Position numbers and translations under genes: made by a program. This document shows positions 48,640 through 57,542 of a stretch of 57,542 bases of DNA, one piece after another (the stretch's first letter is position 1; each line of letters begins with the position of its first letter). The notes below the pieces were generated by a model. It worked only from the letters and a program-made list of their open reading frames with translations, was not told the origin of the DNA and did not search any database. The DNA lies in the NCBI GenBank assembly GCA_001839685.1, contig MLAK01000830.1, positions 1 to 57,542 of the forward strand. The letters run 5' to 3'. Source of the stretch: Tritrichomonas foetus (Eukaryota > Parabasalia > Tritrichomonadida > Tritrichomonadidae).

Positions 48640-49625
48640 TTTTCCTGATTCTCGAGTTGGGGAAAAAAGATTCTCTGGGGAATGTGAAATGATAGAAACT
48701 TTTTGTGCGTATCTTTTTGAATTTCATTATCAAAAAGTTCCAATATTATCACTTGTGAGCTTTCTCAAAAAGAGGTTGTTACTATCAATTTGTGAAAATT
48801 GAAGAAAAAGCCTTGAGAATATTTCTTAATCAATTTTCATTAATTCTGAATCGATATGACTTAAATTGAATATAAATTTAAAATATTCAAATAAACTAAC
48901 CACATACGATCTTAATTTATGATTTTTATCAGAATCTTTCGAGATTTTGTATTGAATATTTTTGAATGAACAGAAATTGAATCAGACAAAAATGATCAGG
49001 AATCATATGAAATGCAAAAAATAAGGGCGAGAAACATCAGGAATTCTAATAGACCATTGACCGAATTTGTAATAAAATCAGATTAATTGAGAAATGTAAT
49101 TCAATAATTTTGTGAGCAATTCACGAATGTCATTACAATATAAAGTGGAAATGTGATATAAAAATAGTTGGATTGAATTTGTCGAAATCAACAAGAACAA
49201 TATTTCTATCATAACTCTTATTAAGGTATTTGATTTCTTCCACTTTATATAAGGGATCATTTGGAAGCACCTATATTGCTTATTTTTTGATTATATTATG
49301 ATCATCAATCTTTGATGACAATTTCTTAAAAATGGTCAATATTCTTATATTAAGCAATATTTTCTTTATTTTATAAGAATTATTTCTCATTCCTTATAAA
49401 ACTGCCTTAGTTTACAATTTTGGAGATCTCAAGGTTTGAGACCAAATATGCTTAGAAATCGAAAATTCAGAAAAGTGAACGTTTATTTTTTTTACTTCAA
49501 TTCCGTCTGTTAAACTTCAATTTTTCAAATGGATATTTCGCCTTTCACATTGAATTTTTTAACGAATTTCGAATTTGATCCAAAATTTTTATCACAACCC
49601 TTCTCCTAAACCATAAACGAACACT
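48640..49625. other. Divergent intergenic region
   Basis: About 990 bases between the exportin gene and a coiled-coil gene, carrying both promoters. AT-rich with short chance frames. No motif of the GTCAAAT or ATATCGAT kind was found. Confidence 0.4.
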
Positions 49626-50846
49626 ATGAATATTCCAATGACGTCTCAATCGCGACGTTCGCTCGCCTCGCCACGGCATCAAATCAGTACTCGCGTTCTA
49701 TCTCCAAGACAGCGCGTCAGACAGATCAGAAAACTTCCTGCACTCGACACTCGCTCTTTGTTGGCTGACCCAAATCTCGAGTACGCCCAACCAGCCTACA
49801 TCCTTGAGCAGAAAATGCATCTCATGCAGGAAGTTGAGTCATTACGGAATGAAGTATTCCCATTGCGCCAACATTGCCAATTAATTACATCTTCTTATAA
49901 CGAAGTTGATGAAGACGATCCACTTTTTGAAGTAAATCAGTACGAATTATCAACACGACTTACTAACGTACAGGCCGAGCTTGATGAAATCGAACAAAGT
50001 TTATCATACTACAACGCAACGATCACAGAAGAAACCGAAAATGATTTAATGTCGACTGTCACTTCTCAGAGACAAATGAAAAGCGAGCTTGATGAAATAA
50101 TTGCCGATATTTTAAATCAGATCAACAACAAGGAAACAGAACTGGCAAATATAAAATCATCCAATTATATGACAAAGGTTGAGCAGAACAATGTTAAAAT
50201 TACAAATCTCAGTGAGCTTCTGAAGGAGATGAAAGACGAAGAAAAAGAAATGCTATCTAAACATGAAGAAATGTGCCATCTTGAACCATCAAATATTGAA
50301 GCAACTAAAGAAATTAACGTATATATGAGAAAACTTCAAATGTTACAACATTCACATGCTAGAAAAATTGTTGACTTCAGAAAATTGCAAAAAGACCTTG
50401 AAAGAGAAAAAGGCTGTGTTATTACACTTAAACAAGAAAAAGAATTAACTGAAAGAAAGAGAAGAGAAAGAATTGCATTCCATCAGAGCTTCAAAGCTCG
50501 TGCTCAAGCTCTTGAAGAAAATGCAAAGAAGATGCAAGAACAAATGTACTTCGACCAAATATCTTCTCAATCACAAACTGAAAGTGAAATGAACAGTCGA
50601 AGTACAACTGCAACGGAAAGTAGACGTAGGCATAGACATAAGAGAAAGCACTGGCATCATCATTCAGATAAAACAGAAAATGTTCCACAGAATATCGAAA
50701 AGGTTGAAAAGGAGGAAGAAGAACCATTGATTGAGTTTGATGATACACCCATTGATGTTGTTGAAAGAATAAGAAAAGAACCAGTAATTACATTTAAGAC
50801 AGAAGTAGAAAAAACCGAATCACTTCATATTGGAAACACTGTGTGA
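49626..50846 (+). CDS. Coiled-coil protein with basic His-rich tail
   Basis: 406 aa. A basic Ser/Arg-rich N-terminus (RRSLASPRHQISTRVLSPRQ) carries SP sites that proline-directed kinases might use. Residues about 58-310 form an extended coiled coil with several breaks. A basic patch at about 340-356 (RRRHRHKRKHWHHH) is followed by an acidic and hydrophobic end. No family was recognised. Trichomonads have many such filament or flagellar-root proteins, so a cytoskeletal role is a reasonable guess but not shown. Confidence 0.72.
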   Translation: MNIPMTSQSRRSLASPRHQISTRVLSPRQRVRQIRKLPALDTRSLLADPNLEYAQPAYILEQKMHLMQEVESLRNEVFPLRQHCQLITSSYNEVDEDDPLFEVNQYELSTRLTNVQAELDEIEQSLSYYNATITEETENDLMSTVTSQRQMKSELDEIIADILNQINNKETELANIKSSNYMTKVEQNNVKITNLSELLKEMKDEEKEMLSKHEEMCHLEPSNIEATKEINVYMRKLQMLQHSHARKIVDFRKLQKDLEREKGCVITLKQEKELTERKRRERIAFHQSFKARAQALEENAKKMQEQMYFDQISSQSQTESEMNSRSTTATESRRRHRHKRKHWHHHSDKTENVPQNIEKVEKEEEEPLIEFDDTPIDVVERIRKEPVITFKTEVEKTESLHIGNTV

Positions 50847-51894
50847 AAATTGTTCAATTGGAAAAAAAAAAAATAGAGAAATTTGTTGTTTAGTGTATTT
50901 TATTAAACTTGTTTTTTACATTTTTTTTATTCTTTCAGTCGAAAGAATATATATAATATATATGTTTTCATTTATCATTTATCAAATTGTGTTAATGAAG
51001 AGCACTTTTCTTTTTCAAGTGTCAAACATAAATAGTTTTAACACTTCGTATAAAGATATTTTGTATGAACTTTTTCTCATGACAGGATAAGTATCTCGAA
51101 AAAACAAAAACACTACATCATTACATACTAGATAAACTAATAATATATACTCATAGTATATTTTATCTAGTGAAAGTTACCTGCACATTATATAAAACTG
51201 AGATTGATCTCATGTTAAAAGTCTATCTTTAAATATTATACGATGTGTTTTAACATTTTATATTATAAATCGCAATTGAGATCATGGTTATCATTTGATT
51301 AAGCAAATAGAAATAATAATAAAGTACTTTGTCTAGATGGTGAAGCATGAAACTTCCCTCCATTGATTATTTTCGTATCTTTTTTCTAAAATGAATCGAA
51401 TGAATGATGAAATATTTTTGATTTTTGAGTAAACATAGTATATCCAATATAAACAAAATTACAAAGGATTTTTCAAGAATTTAAGATATTAACAAGAATA
51501 TGAGGTGAAATATTTCATCGTCACAGTTTTGAATAATCCTTGGAAAAAATGATCTAAAGATATTTCTTTCCTATAATCTTATAACGGACGAATTCCCAAC
51601 TCGAAGCCCAAAAAAAACACATTTCTCTTTTCAATATATCTTCAGAATTTTTGAATAAATTTATTTATCTTATATAGAATTTTTTCTATATTCACAAATT
51701 TTAAATATCTTTAGAAAACATGATCGACATCATTAAAAATTCACCTTACTCAAGCGGTTGGAGGACATTTAATACAATTTATTCAAAAAAACTCAAAAAA
51801 AAACCTGAGTTTGAAAGATCTCCTATTCAATTTTCGAAGTCATTAAATCAAACAAAAAGTTTCATCCTCTCGACTTTTTATATATTTTGCTGTT
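50847..51894. other. Intergenic region with several inverted repeats
   Basis: About 1 kb between two plus-strand genes. A 17-bp hairpin lies at 51127-51171 (listed separately). Beyond it TGAGAT/ATCTCA (51199-51212) and ATGTTAAAA/TTTTAACAT (51212-51220 against 51248-51256) form further inverted repeats. A 63-codon frame at 51720-51911 overlaps the galactokinase start and looks spurious. Confidence 0.5.
51127..51171. repeat. Bulged 17-bp hairpin
   Basis: ACTAGATAAA (51127-51136) pairs with TTTATCTAGT (51162-51171), and ATATACT (51145-51151) pairs with AGTATAT (51155-51161) around a CAT loop. An 8-base bulge sits on the left arm only. It is about 280 nt after the coiled-coil gene's stop. Confidence 0.8.
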
Positions 51895-53253
51895 ATGAAC
51901 TCCATCTTTGAGCCGAACGACCACATAGTTGCTCAAATGAAAACAATATGGCGCAAGGAGTTTCCCGGTACCACCCCGTCGGTTGTTGGACGAGCTCCCG
52001 GAAGATTGACATTAATTGGCGATCACATCGATTATTCGGGATTCGCCTCACTGATGATGGCCACGCAGGGGAGGTTCACCACAGCGATGATTGCCGAATC
52101 TGACACGCATTTTATTCGAATGAGAAACCTCGATCCGCAATTTCCACCATCGAATCTACCAATCGACCCGATTATGGCAGAAGAAGCCATCGATAATAAT
52201 TCAGACGACGACGATAACAATAACTCAAATAGCCAAGAAGGGAATCCGGACGATAATTTTCGCAATAAAATTAAAGAATGCAATCAATCAAGTCGTTCCC
52301 ATCATCAAAACGGCCAGAAAAAAATTAAAATGAACGGGGAGGGATGGTCCCTTTTTGTTGAAGGCGCTGTTCGTGCATTTGCTTCAAAAACTCATAAAAA
52401 ATTTAATGGAATTGATTTACTCATCACTAACTCAGTTCCAATATCATCGGGCCTTAGCTCGTCTGGTGCCATTTTGTGTGCCATTGTTGCTGCCCTAAAC
52501 GAACTTGCGGAAACGAATCTGAGCAAGCAAGATTTGATCCAAATTGCAATTGATGCTGAGCATACTGCTGGATTCATGACTGGCGGCATGGATCAAAATG
52601 CAACATTTCTTGCGAAGAAAGGCTTCGCGTGCCTCGTTTCATTCAACCCGCCAAGTGTCCGGCCAATTAAACTGCCGCCTGCTAAGTTCGTTGTCGCGCA
52701 CTGTGGTGTGAGTAATTCGAAAATTGATAACCCATTGAATGCCTACAACCAGAGATTAAAAGAAGTGACAAGATGTGCAGAACTAATGAAAAGTGGATGC
52801 AAAACAATACGAGAAGTAGTTTTGGCAGTTGGAATAGATGAAGCGCTTAATTTAGCAAACCTTCTGCCAGAGCATGAAGGTGATCTAGTACTAAGGGATC
52901 GTGCTATTCATGTCTTGGAAGAATCTACTCGCGTGAAAGCATTCTGTACTTCTGAGCTTGCAAAATGGGGAAAACTGATGGATGACAGTCACGAAAGCTT
53001 AAGAGATCTATATAATTGTAGCTGTCCTGAAATGGATTCACTAATTGATGCTGGAATGAGATGTGGTGCAATGGGTGCGAGAATTACTGGTTCTGGATGG
53101 GGTGGTTGTGCCCAGTTTTTGTTGAATTCTACACAAGATCCTGAGCCATTCATTCATCAACTTTTACACGAATATTTTGAAACGAGAAGAATTAAAAACC
53201 CGATTGTTTTTTCAACTTATCCTGGACCAGGTGCGGATTCGATGAAGATTTAA
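51895..53253 (+). CDS. Galactokinase/N-acetylgalactosamine kinase-type GHMP kinase with acidic insertion
   Basis: 452 aa. GHMP kinase marks: GRAPGRLTLIGDHIDYSGF near the N-terminus (galactokinase signature, with GDHIDYSG for GEHxDYxG), the ATP-binding PISSGLSSSGA (residues 182-192), GGMDQ with Asp233 as the likely catalytic base, and the C-terminal GARITGSGWGGC. It phosphorylates galactose or GalNAc at C1. Between the sugar-binding part and the core lies a stretch of about 50 residues rich in Asp, Asn and Ser (about 97-145) that the family lacks. It also has more C- and G-ended codons than many neighbours. Galactose versus GalNAc cannot be decided here. Confidence 0.88.
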   Translation: MNSIFEPNDHIVAQMKTIWRKEFPGTTPSVVGRAPGRLTLIGDHIDYSGFASLMMATQGRFTTAMIAESDTHFIRMRNLDPQFPPSNLPIDPIMAEEAIDNNSDDDDNNNSNSQEGNPDDNFRNKIKECNQSSRSHHQNGQKKIKMNGEGWSLFVEGAVRAFASKTHKKFNGIDLLITNSVPISSGLSSSGAILCAIVAALNELAETNLSKQDLIQIAIDAEHTAGFMTGGMDQNATFLAKKGFACLVSFNPPSVRPIKLPPAKFVVAHCGVSNSKIDNPLNAYNQRLKEVTRCAELMKSGCKTIREVVLAVGIDEALNLANLLPEHEGDLVLRDRAIHVLEESTRVKAFCTSELAKWGKLMDDSHESLRDLYNCSCPEMDSLIDAGMRCGAMGARITGSGWGGCAQFLLNSTQDPEPFIHQLLHEYFETRRIKNPIVFSTYPGPGADSMKI

Positions 53254-53756
53254 ACAAAAATAAAATAAAATAAATGTGTCACTAATTATATATAAATTTC
53301 TCTATTAATAAAAATAAAAATTAAGAAATTGCGATTTTCTTTATAGTTTGTATATAGATCGGATAATGGCTATTTTGACTTTGGTACACTACGATCTTTG
53401 TGAGCTCTGATATTATTTTCATCTTCCATCATGTAATCTTCAAATACCTCAATATCAATGCTTTTCAAAGTTGAAGACTTCTCTTGATGACTTTTCCTCC
53501 AATGAAAGTTGTGATCTTTACATGAGAAGGTGAACTTGACAAATGGATTGATAAAATCTATATTATAAAATTTTGTTGAGATTTTTCAGGAAGCATAATT
53601 CTTCATATTAAGAATCTTGATTTATTGATGGTAGTTCTATATCAGATGTCAGTAATGTACTTGATAAATAGTCCTACATCTACATTGAGTTGACGGAAGA
53701 GTTCGCCATAAAAATGAAATGAAAATAATTCATACAAACTTGTACTTTTTATTTAA
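53254..53756. other. Convergent intergenic region holding a minus-strand coding remnant
   Basis: About 500 bases between the GHMP kinase and TKL kinase stops. TAAA-type motifs follow the plus-strand stop. The remnant at 53370-53585 is listed separately. Otherwise AT-rich. Confidence 0.5.
53370..53585 (-). pseudogene. Remnant of an unknown gene, C-terminal piece
   Basis: A 71-codon open frame ends in TAG at 53370 and is cut upstream by TGA at 53586-53588. It has no ATG until close to its end. The reading is protein-like: FVKFTFSCKDHNFHWRKSHQ, then KSIDIEVFEDYMMEDENN and a basic end. Codon use is mixed and natural. It looks like the charged C-terminal tail of a lost protein. I cannot name the family. 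A short uncharacterised gene with an unseen intron is the alternative. Confidence 0.42.
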
Positions 53757-56700
53757 TTAACAAATATTCAAGGCAGTGCGATTAACATTATTATAAGCTG
53801 ATAAATTGGACAAAAACCTGGAAGATAGTCTTTCCATAGAATCTATTTTTTCTAACCTTTTAAAATAATCAATAATTTTTGGAATGTATAAAAGTGGTTT
53901 CATTTCATCAAAAAATGAAATAGTAGCAATTGCATATATTGAGGCTTCTTTGAGTTTATCTGCTTTCTTTAATTGTTCGAATAAAAATGGAAGATATAAT
54001 TTATAACTATCAACACAGTGAATTCTGGCGCATAAAATGAAAATGGAAATGATTTTTTTTCTATAGTGTATGATATCATTAATACCATTACTATATTCTG
54101 AATGATTTTGATCTTGGGCTGAGTTCAACATTATAATAAAAAATCCATGTTTTTCTAAGTTTTCAATAAGTCTCTCTGTTAATTCAATACTCATCATGAT
54201 TGATTTAATTACTCTATAATATAAATCTTCCTTAGTTAAAGCCATATTGGCGAGTAATTCTGGAAAATGTTTTGATTGAGTTAAGTGTTTTTTAAGATCA
54301 GGAATGGCAAACAAATACATGAATAATGAATATACATATTCATTTTCGCCTTGTATCCAATTATTAAGTTTAGCTACATATCGAGCATGACCATGCGAAG
54401 TGATTGCAAAGTTCATAAGTGCTTTCATTGCTTCGATATTTGAAAGAGAAAAAGTATCAAGAATTTTGGCTAAAGAATGAGATTTTGGTAAATCTTTGCA
54501 TTTTTTGAGTAAATGGAAAACATAGTTACATAAATTAGCTTTTCCAAGGCAAGACATTAAAAGGCATGTGTTCAATTTCCAATCATCTTTGTAAATTATG
54601 CAGAATAACCTTAATGTTGAACTAAGAACGGAATCATTATTTGATTCCATGAAAGAATTAAGAATAACAATAAAACTGGATATTTTCTGCTCAAAATATT
54701 TGGGATGATGTTTGAAAATATCATAGATAAAATCAATGTATTTTGTTCCTTCTTCAATATTGGTGTATACTGGAGCATTATTAACAAATTGATTTAATAG
54801 TAGATTTCCATCTTCAATACATTGAAGATGAGTATAATAATGAGAAAAGACAATAAGTGCTTTCAAAGGCTCCTTCTCCCTATAAAATGCTATGATATTT
54901 TCAATTTCCTGAGTGAAAGAGAGAGGTAGATAATATGAAACTATACATAATAACTCCATAATTTCATTTGAATATTCATAATCTAAGGGAATAGCTTCTA
55001 AGATCTTTTGAGAAATAATAAAATCTAGACATTTCTTTTCAATCTTAATTAAACTTACCTGAGTTTGAATGATTAATTTTGGAGAAAACTTTAAATTGCT
55101 AATAATTATTTGTTGAATTTCTTCATAATTCTTTGAATCAAATTCGTTGGTTAGATTTTCTAATAAATTTTGGCATTTGGCATTTACATTAACTTCGTTG
55201 GAATGATCTTCCTTCAAATCATTATTCTCATTGGTTATTTCGCAAGACTCTTCTGTTTTGACTTTTTGACGAAGTTCATGTGTTAATTTCCTTATTATTG
55301 AGTGACTATCAACATACTTAGCTTGTATTTGGTCTTTACTATAAAAAGTATGTCTTCGATTCGGAGTTTCATTAATTCTTTCTTCTTTGTTCAATTTCTT
55401 CACAAAATCCTTTAGAACTTTTGTATCAGTATTTCGATAGAAAGCTTTTCCTTCTGAAATTACTTCAAATATTTCTTTGAAAGAAGGCCTTTTTTCTGGA
55501 TTATCTGCCCAGCATTTAACAATAAGCTTTTTCATTTGATGAGTAATATCACTTTTATCACTAAAAGATGGACGTTCTCCTTTTATTATTTTTTCTGCTG
55601 CATCATCACCTTTAACATAAGGATGTCTCTTTTCTCCAACTTCGAATAAAAGCATACCAAAAGAAAAAACATCGGCTTTCTCATTATATTCTAATCCTTT
55701 GTATACTTCAGGTGCCATATGAGAATGTGTTCCAACATCTTTACTATATCTTCTGTTGCTATTTTCAATTATTCGAGAAACTCCAAAATCAGCTAAATAC
55801 GGAAGTCCATCATTTCCAATTAATACATTATTGGCTTTAAGGTCACGGTGTAAAACACCTTGACTATGAAGATATTTCATTGCATAAGCGATACATAAAA
55901 CCGAAATAGTTAAATGGGTTCCTGAAATCAATGGTACTCTAGACTTCCCATCTTTATCAGTATTTAAAACTGCATTATATAAAGTACCTCCAGGCATATA
56001 TTGTGTAATTATTGAATATGGTGGTTCAATTGTGAATCCTACTAATGGACAAATAAACTTATTTCTACACTTTATCATTGTTTCAACTTCCCTTTGATAG
56101 CTAGTGAGTTTTCTTCCTTTTAGATCTTGCGAAAACAATTGTTTTACAGCACAATCAGCTCCAGTTTTCAAATCTTTGGAAAGCCAAACGTTTCCAAAGC
56201 CACCTTTTCCAATTATTTTAACATTTTGAAAGTCATTAATATCTCTGAGATAATTAGAATGTTTCTGTATCATACATATTAAAATATATCGTTTCAATCT
56301 TTCATAAGGATCAGTTAAAACGTATTGTTTACGACCTTTCAGATGATCAACATTAATAGGAATAGAAATGACCTTATTACTAAAGCTTAATCTAACTGTC
56401 CGATCGAAAACGCTTGATTTTGATTCATCATGTGATAAATCGACTTTAGATTCAGCATTTTCTTTTATATTTTCGAGAGATGATCTTTCAATATTATCTT
56501 TTTGAATCGGCACCAATGTCGGAAATGGTTTCAATTCGTTGTGGCTTGGATAAGAGAAAGAATTTAAACAAGATATGCTGGCGTTATTACTTGATGAAAT
56601 TGTACTAAGATCAGAGTATACATAATTTTCACAATTGTTTTGGCAATTTTCTAATCTGTCTTTTTTCCGGAAAGAAAGAAGAGAAAATTTATTCTTCAAT

Positions 56701-56876
56701 GACTTTATTCGATTTCCATTAACTTTTGATGCACTTTGCTGATGATGTGAATTATAATCAGGAATGTCTTGAAAGGCGAAACCATTTGCTTGTGATTTGT
56801 TGGTTTTCTTATGATTATCTCTTAATCTTAAGAGGGGTTCATTGTTTTTATTATGAAAATGTTTAGGGCAAGACAT
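53757..56876 (-). CDS. TKL-like protein kinase with long C-terminal helical region
   Basis: 1039 aa. A disordered, basic and Ser-rich N-terminus (1-200) precedes an intact kinase domain (about 215-480): glycine loop GKGGFGNVW (about 223-231), Lys245 in CAVKQL, catalytic HRDLKANN (343-350) and DFG (363-365). Also present are GTHSHMAPEVY and ADVFSFGMLLFEV, the last of TKL/MLK flavour. All key residues are present, so it should be active. Residues about 560-1039 are helical and resemble an ARM/HEAT-type scaffold. Family knowledge: TKL-type kinases with C-terminal repeats are numerous in trichomonads. Substrate and pathway are unknown. Confidence 0.9.
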   Translation of the reverse strand: MSCPKHFHNKNNEPLLRLRDNHKKTNKSQANGFAFQDIPDYNSHHQQSASKVNGNRIKSLKNKFSLLSFRKKDRLENCQNNCENYVYSDLSTISSSNNASISCLNSFSYPSHNELKPFPTLVPIQKDNIERSSLENIKENAESKVDLSHDESKSSVFDRTVRLSFSNKVISIPINVDHLKGRKQYVLTDPYERLKRYILICMIQKHSNYLRDINDFQNVKIIGKGGFGNVWLSKDLKTGADCAVKQLFSQDLKGRKLTSYQREVETMIKCRNKFICPLVGFTIEPPYSIITQYMPGGTLYNAVLNTDKDGKSRVPLISGTHLTISVLCIAYAMKYLHSQGVLHRDLKANNVLIGNDGLPYLADFGVSRIIENSNRRYSKDVGTHSHMAPEVYKGLEYNEKADVFSFGMLLFEVGEKRHPYVKGDDAAEKIIKGERPSFSDKSDITHQMKKLIVKCWADNPEKRPSFKEIFEVISEGKAFYRNTDTKVLKDFVKKLNKEERINETPNRRHTFYSKDQIQAKYVDSHSIIRKLTHELRQKVKTEESCEITNENNDLKEDHSNEVNVNAKCQNLLENLTNEFDSKNYEEIQQIIISNLKFSPKLIIQTQVSLIKIEKKCLDFIISQKILEAIPLDYEYSNEIMELLCIVSYYLPLSFTQEIENIIAFYREKEPLKALIVFSHYYTHLQCIEDGNLLLNQFVNNAPVYTNIEEGTKYIDFIYDIFKHHPKYFEQKISSFIVILNSFMESNNDSVLSSTLRLFCIIYKDDWKLNTCLLMSCLGKANLCNYVFHLLKKCKDLPKSHSLAKILDTFSLSNIEAMKALMNFAITSHGHARYVAKLNNWIQGENEYVYSLFMYLFAIPDLKKHLTQSKHFPELLANMALTKEDLYYRVIKSIMMSIELTERLIENLEKHGFFIIMLNSAQDQNHSEYSNGINDIIHYRKKIISIFILCARIHCVDSYKLYLPFLFEQLKKADKLKEASIYAIATISFFDEMKPLLYIPKIIDYFKRLEKIDSMERLSSRFLSNLSAYNNVNRTALNIC

Positions 56877-57498
56877 ATAGAAAATAGATGAATGAAATTA
56901 ATAATCAGACAGTTCTCAAAAATTGTATTGAAATATTTTTTGTTTGAGATGATGAACTGATATTTCAATGAATCAAAGAAAAGAAAAAATCATTTGAGAA
57001 TGTATTTATTCGACGAGATTTAATTTGAAAGAAATCTTCTCTAGTGACAGAAAAACTTGTATCAACTCATGAAAAAGTTGAAATATTCAATAGAAATTTG
57101 TTTGATATAATTCAATTCATACACACAATCTCTATAGAATATTTCAATTTTTAAAAGATATTGAATTGACTTGTCATATATTCACAATTTACGTTTGATA
57201 GGGAATCTAAAATAATCATGATGTTATTTACTAGATTCAGACGATTGATTTACCGATAATAGTGAGTGATATACACCATCTATCAAAATGAAATAATATG
57301 ACAAAGAATCAAATTTTTGATGATGATTTCGAAAAAAAATAAATTCTATTTAAGAGCAGGAAATACAGCTTCCTGATAAGGGCGGGAAATTCTCGTAATG
57401 AATAATAATCTTGATTGACGAACCAATTCGGAAAAATAGTAGACCTATAAGTTGTGATAAGTTGAAGCGAAGCTGCAACTTATCCCAACTCAAAATTC
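56877..57498. other. Divergent region ending in two strong hairpins
   Basis: About 620 bases upstream of the kinase gene and of a partial gene at the edge. The left part is AT-rich and featureless. From about 57350 the composition turns richer in GC, with CAGGAA/TTCCTG (57357-57362 against 57370-57375) and the hairpin at 57450-57490. Confidence 0.5.
57450..57490. repeat. Strong 16-bp hairpin next to the window edge
   Basis: AGTT (57450-57453) faces AACT (57487-57490). GATAAGTTG (57456-57464) faces CAACTTATC (57476-57484). AGC (57466-57468) faces GCT (57472-57474) around a GAA loop. Only a 2x2 and a 1x1 internal mismatch interrupt it. It ends eight bases before the ATG at 57499. Confidence 0.85.
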
Positions 57499-57542
57499 AT
57501 GAATGAGAAAACCAACGAAATCATAAAGGACTTCGTCAGAGA
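57499..57542 (+). CDS. Partial ORF running off the window
   Basis: The frame from ATG at 57499 reads MNEKTNEIIKDFVR and continues beyond the edge. Its codons are C- or G-ended far more often (ACC, AAC, ATC, AAG, GAC, TTC, GTC) than in most genes here. That points to a highly expressed or foreign/mobile gene. Only 14 residues are visible, so no family is offered. Confidence 0.4.
   Translation, partial: MNEKTNEIIKDFVR

Noticed and set aside
51720..51911. 63-codon frame before the galactokinase
   Set aside because: Out of frame with and overlapping the kinase start; no domain.
1..57542. Introns with the trichomonad 3' motif ACTAACACACAG
   Set aside because: No instance was found by eye on either strand, and the genes are open throughout.
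1..57542. tRNA or rRNA genes
   Set aside because: No convincing B-box (GGTTCGANTCC-type) or rRNA core sequence was seen in the gaps; a covariance search would settle this.
1..57542. CRISPR array or bacterial operon signals
   Set aside because: Repeats are adjacent tandem units or inverted repeats, not spaced direct repeats, and the genes are eukaryotic.

Overview
The window looks like a nuclear contig from a trichomonad (Parabasalia; Tritrichomonas or Trichomonas-like). It is strongly AT-rich. Genes are long, uninterrupted open frames with no recognisable introns, and intergenic gaps run from about 0.1 to 1.2 kb. The gene content is eukaryotic: importin-beta, RanBP1, an exportin and a TKL-type kinase. 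Several families are typical of trichomonads: a BspA-like leucine-rich surface protein, a BTB-like plus F5/8-type protein, and proteins rich in Asn, Gln or charged low complexity. The genus is inferred from style and content, not proven.

Layout. 0-10 kb: four minus-strand genes (importin-beta, a membrane thioredoxin/PDI-like protein, a helical protein with a charged linker that may be SAPS-like, and a PIN/auxin-efflux-type carrier). 10-19 kb: an Asn-rich protein preceded by a 36-bp perfect palindrome, a small coiled-coil protein, a type II membrane protein joining a Rossmann-like and a glycosyltransferase-like domain, a coiled-coil protein that may be axonemal, a two-helix membrane protein resembling VMA21, and RanBP1. 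19-32 kb: a degenerate kinase with Sel1 repeats, a CFAP97-like protein, a small frameshifted gene, a PMT (GT39) mannosyltransferase, the BTB-like/F5-8 protein, and a large disordered protein ending in an RRM. 32-45 kb: a secreted LCAT/phospholipase-type acyltransferase, a UBL-headed giant helical protein, the BspA-like protein, adenylate kinase, a type I membrane protein with a cysteine cluster, and a bromodomain-like protein. 45-57.5 kb: an exportin, a coiled-coil protein, a galactokinase-family kinase with an acidic insertion, a decayed gene remnant, a large TKL-type kinase, and at the right edge a hairpin-flanked partial gene with different codon choice.

Themes. Three parts of Ran-dependent nuclear transport (importin-beta, RanBP1, exportin) lie within 49 kb, but not as an operon. 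Several genes suggest flagellar or cytoskeletal roles (CFAP97-like, dynein-light-chain-like motif, coiled coils). Others serve the surface or secretory pathway (BspA, PMT, LCAT, GT, PDI-like). The most interesting non-coding signal is a tandem GTCAAAT pair with an exact 12-bp step, found in three upstream regions. Two of the copies lie inside a nearly identical block of about 45 bp bounded by GAACA/TGTTC. Other non-coding signals are a GC-richer nested-stem candidate RNA at 22.65-22.80 kb and several strong inverted repeats. No tRNA, rRNA, CRISPR array or complete transposon was recognised. Where the longest open frame begins at a non-ATG codon, the first in-frame ATG was used.
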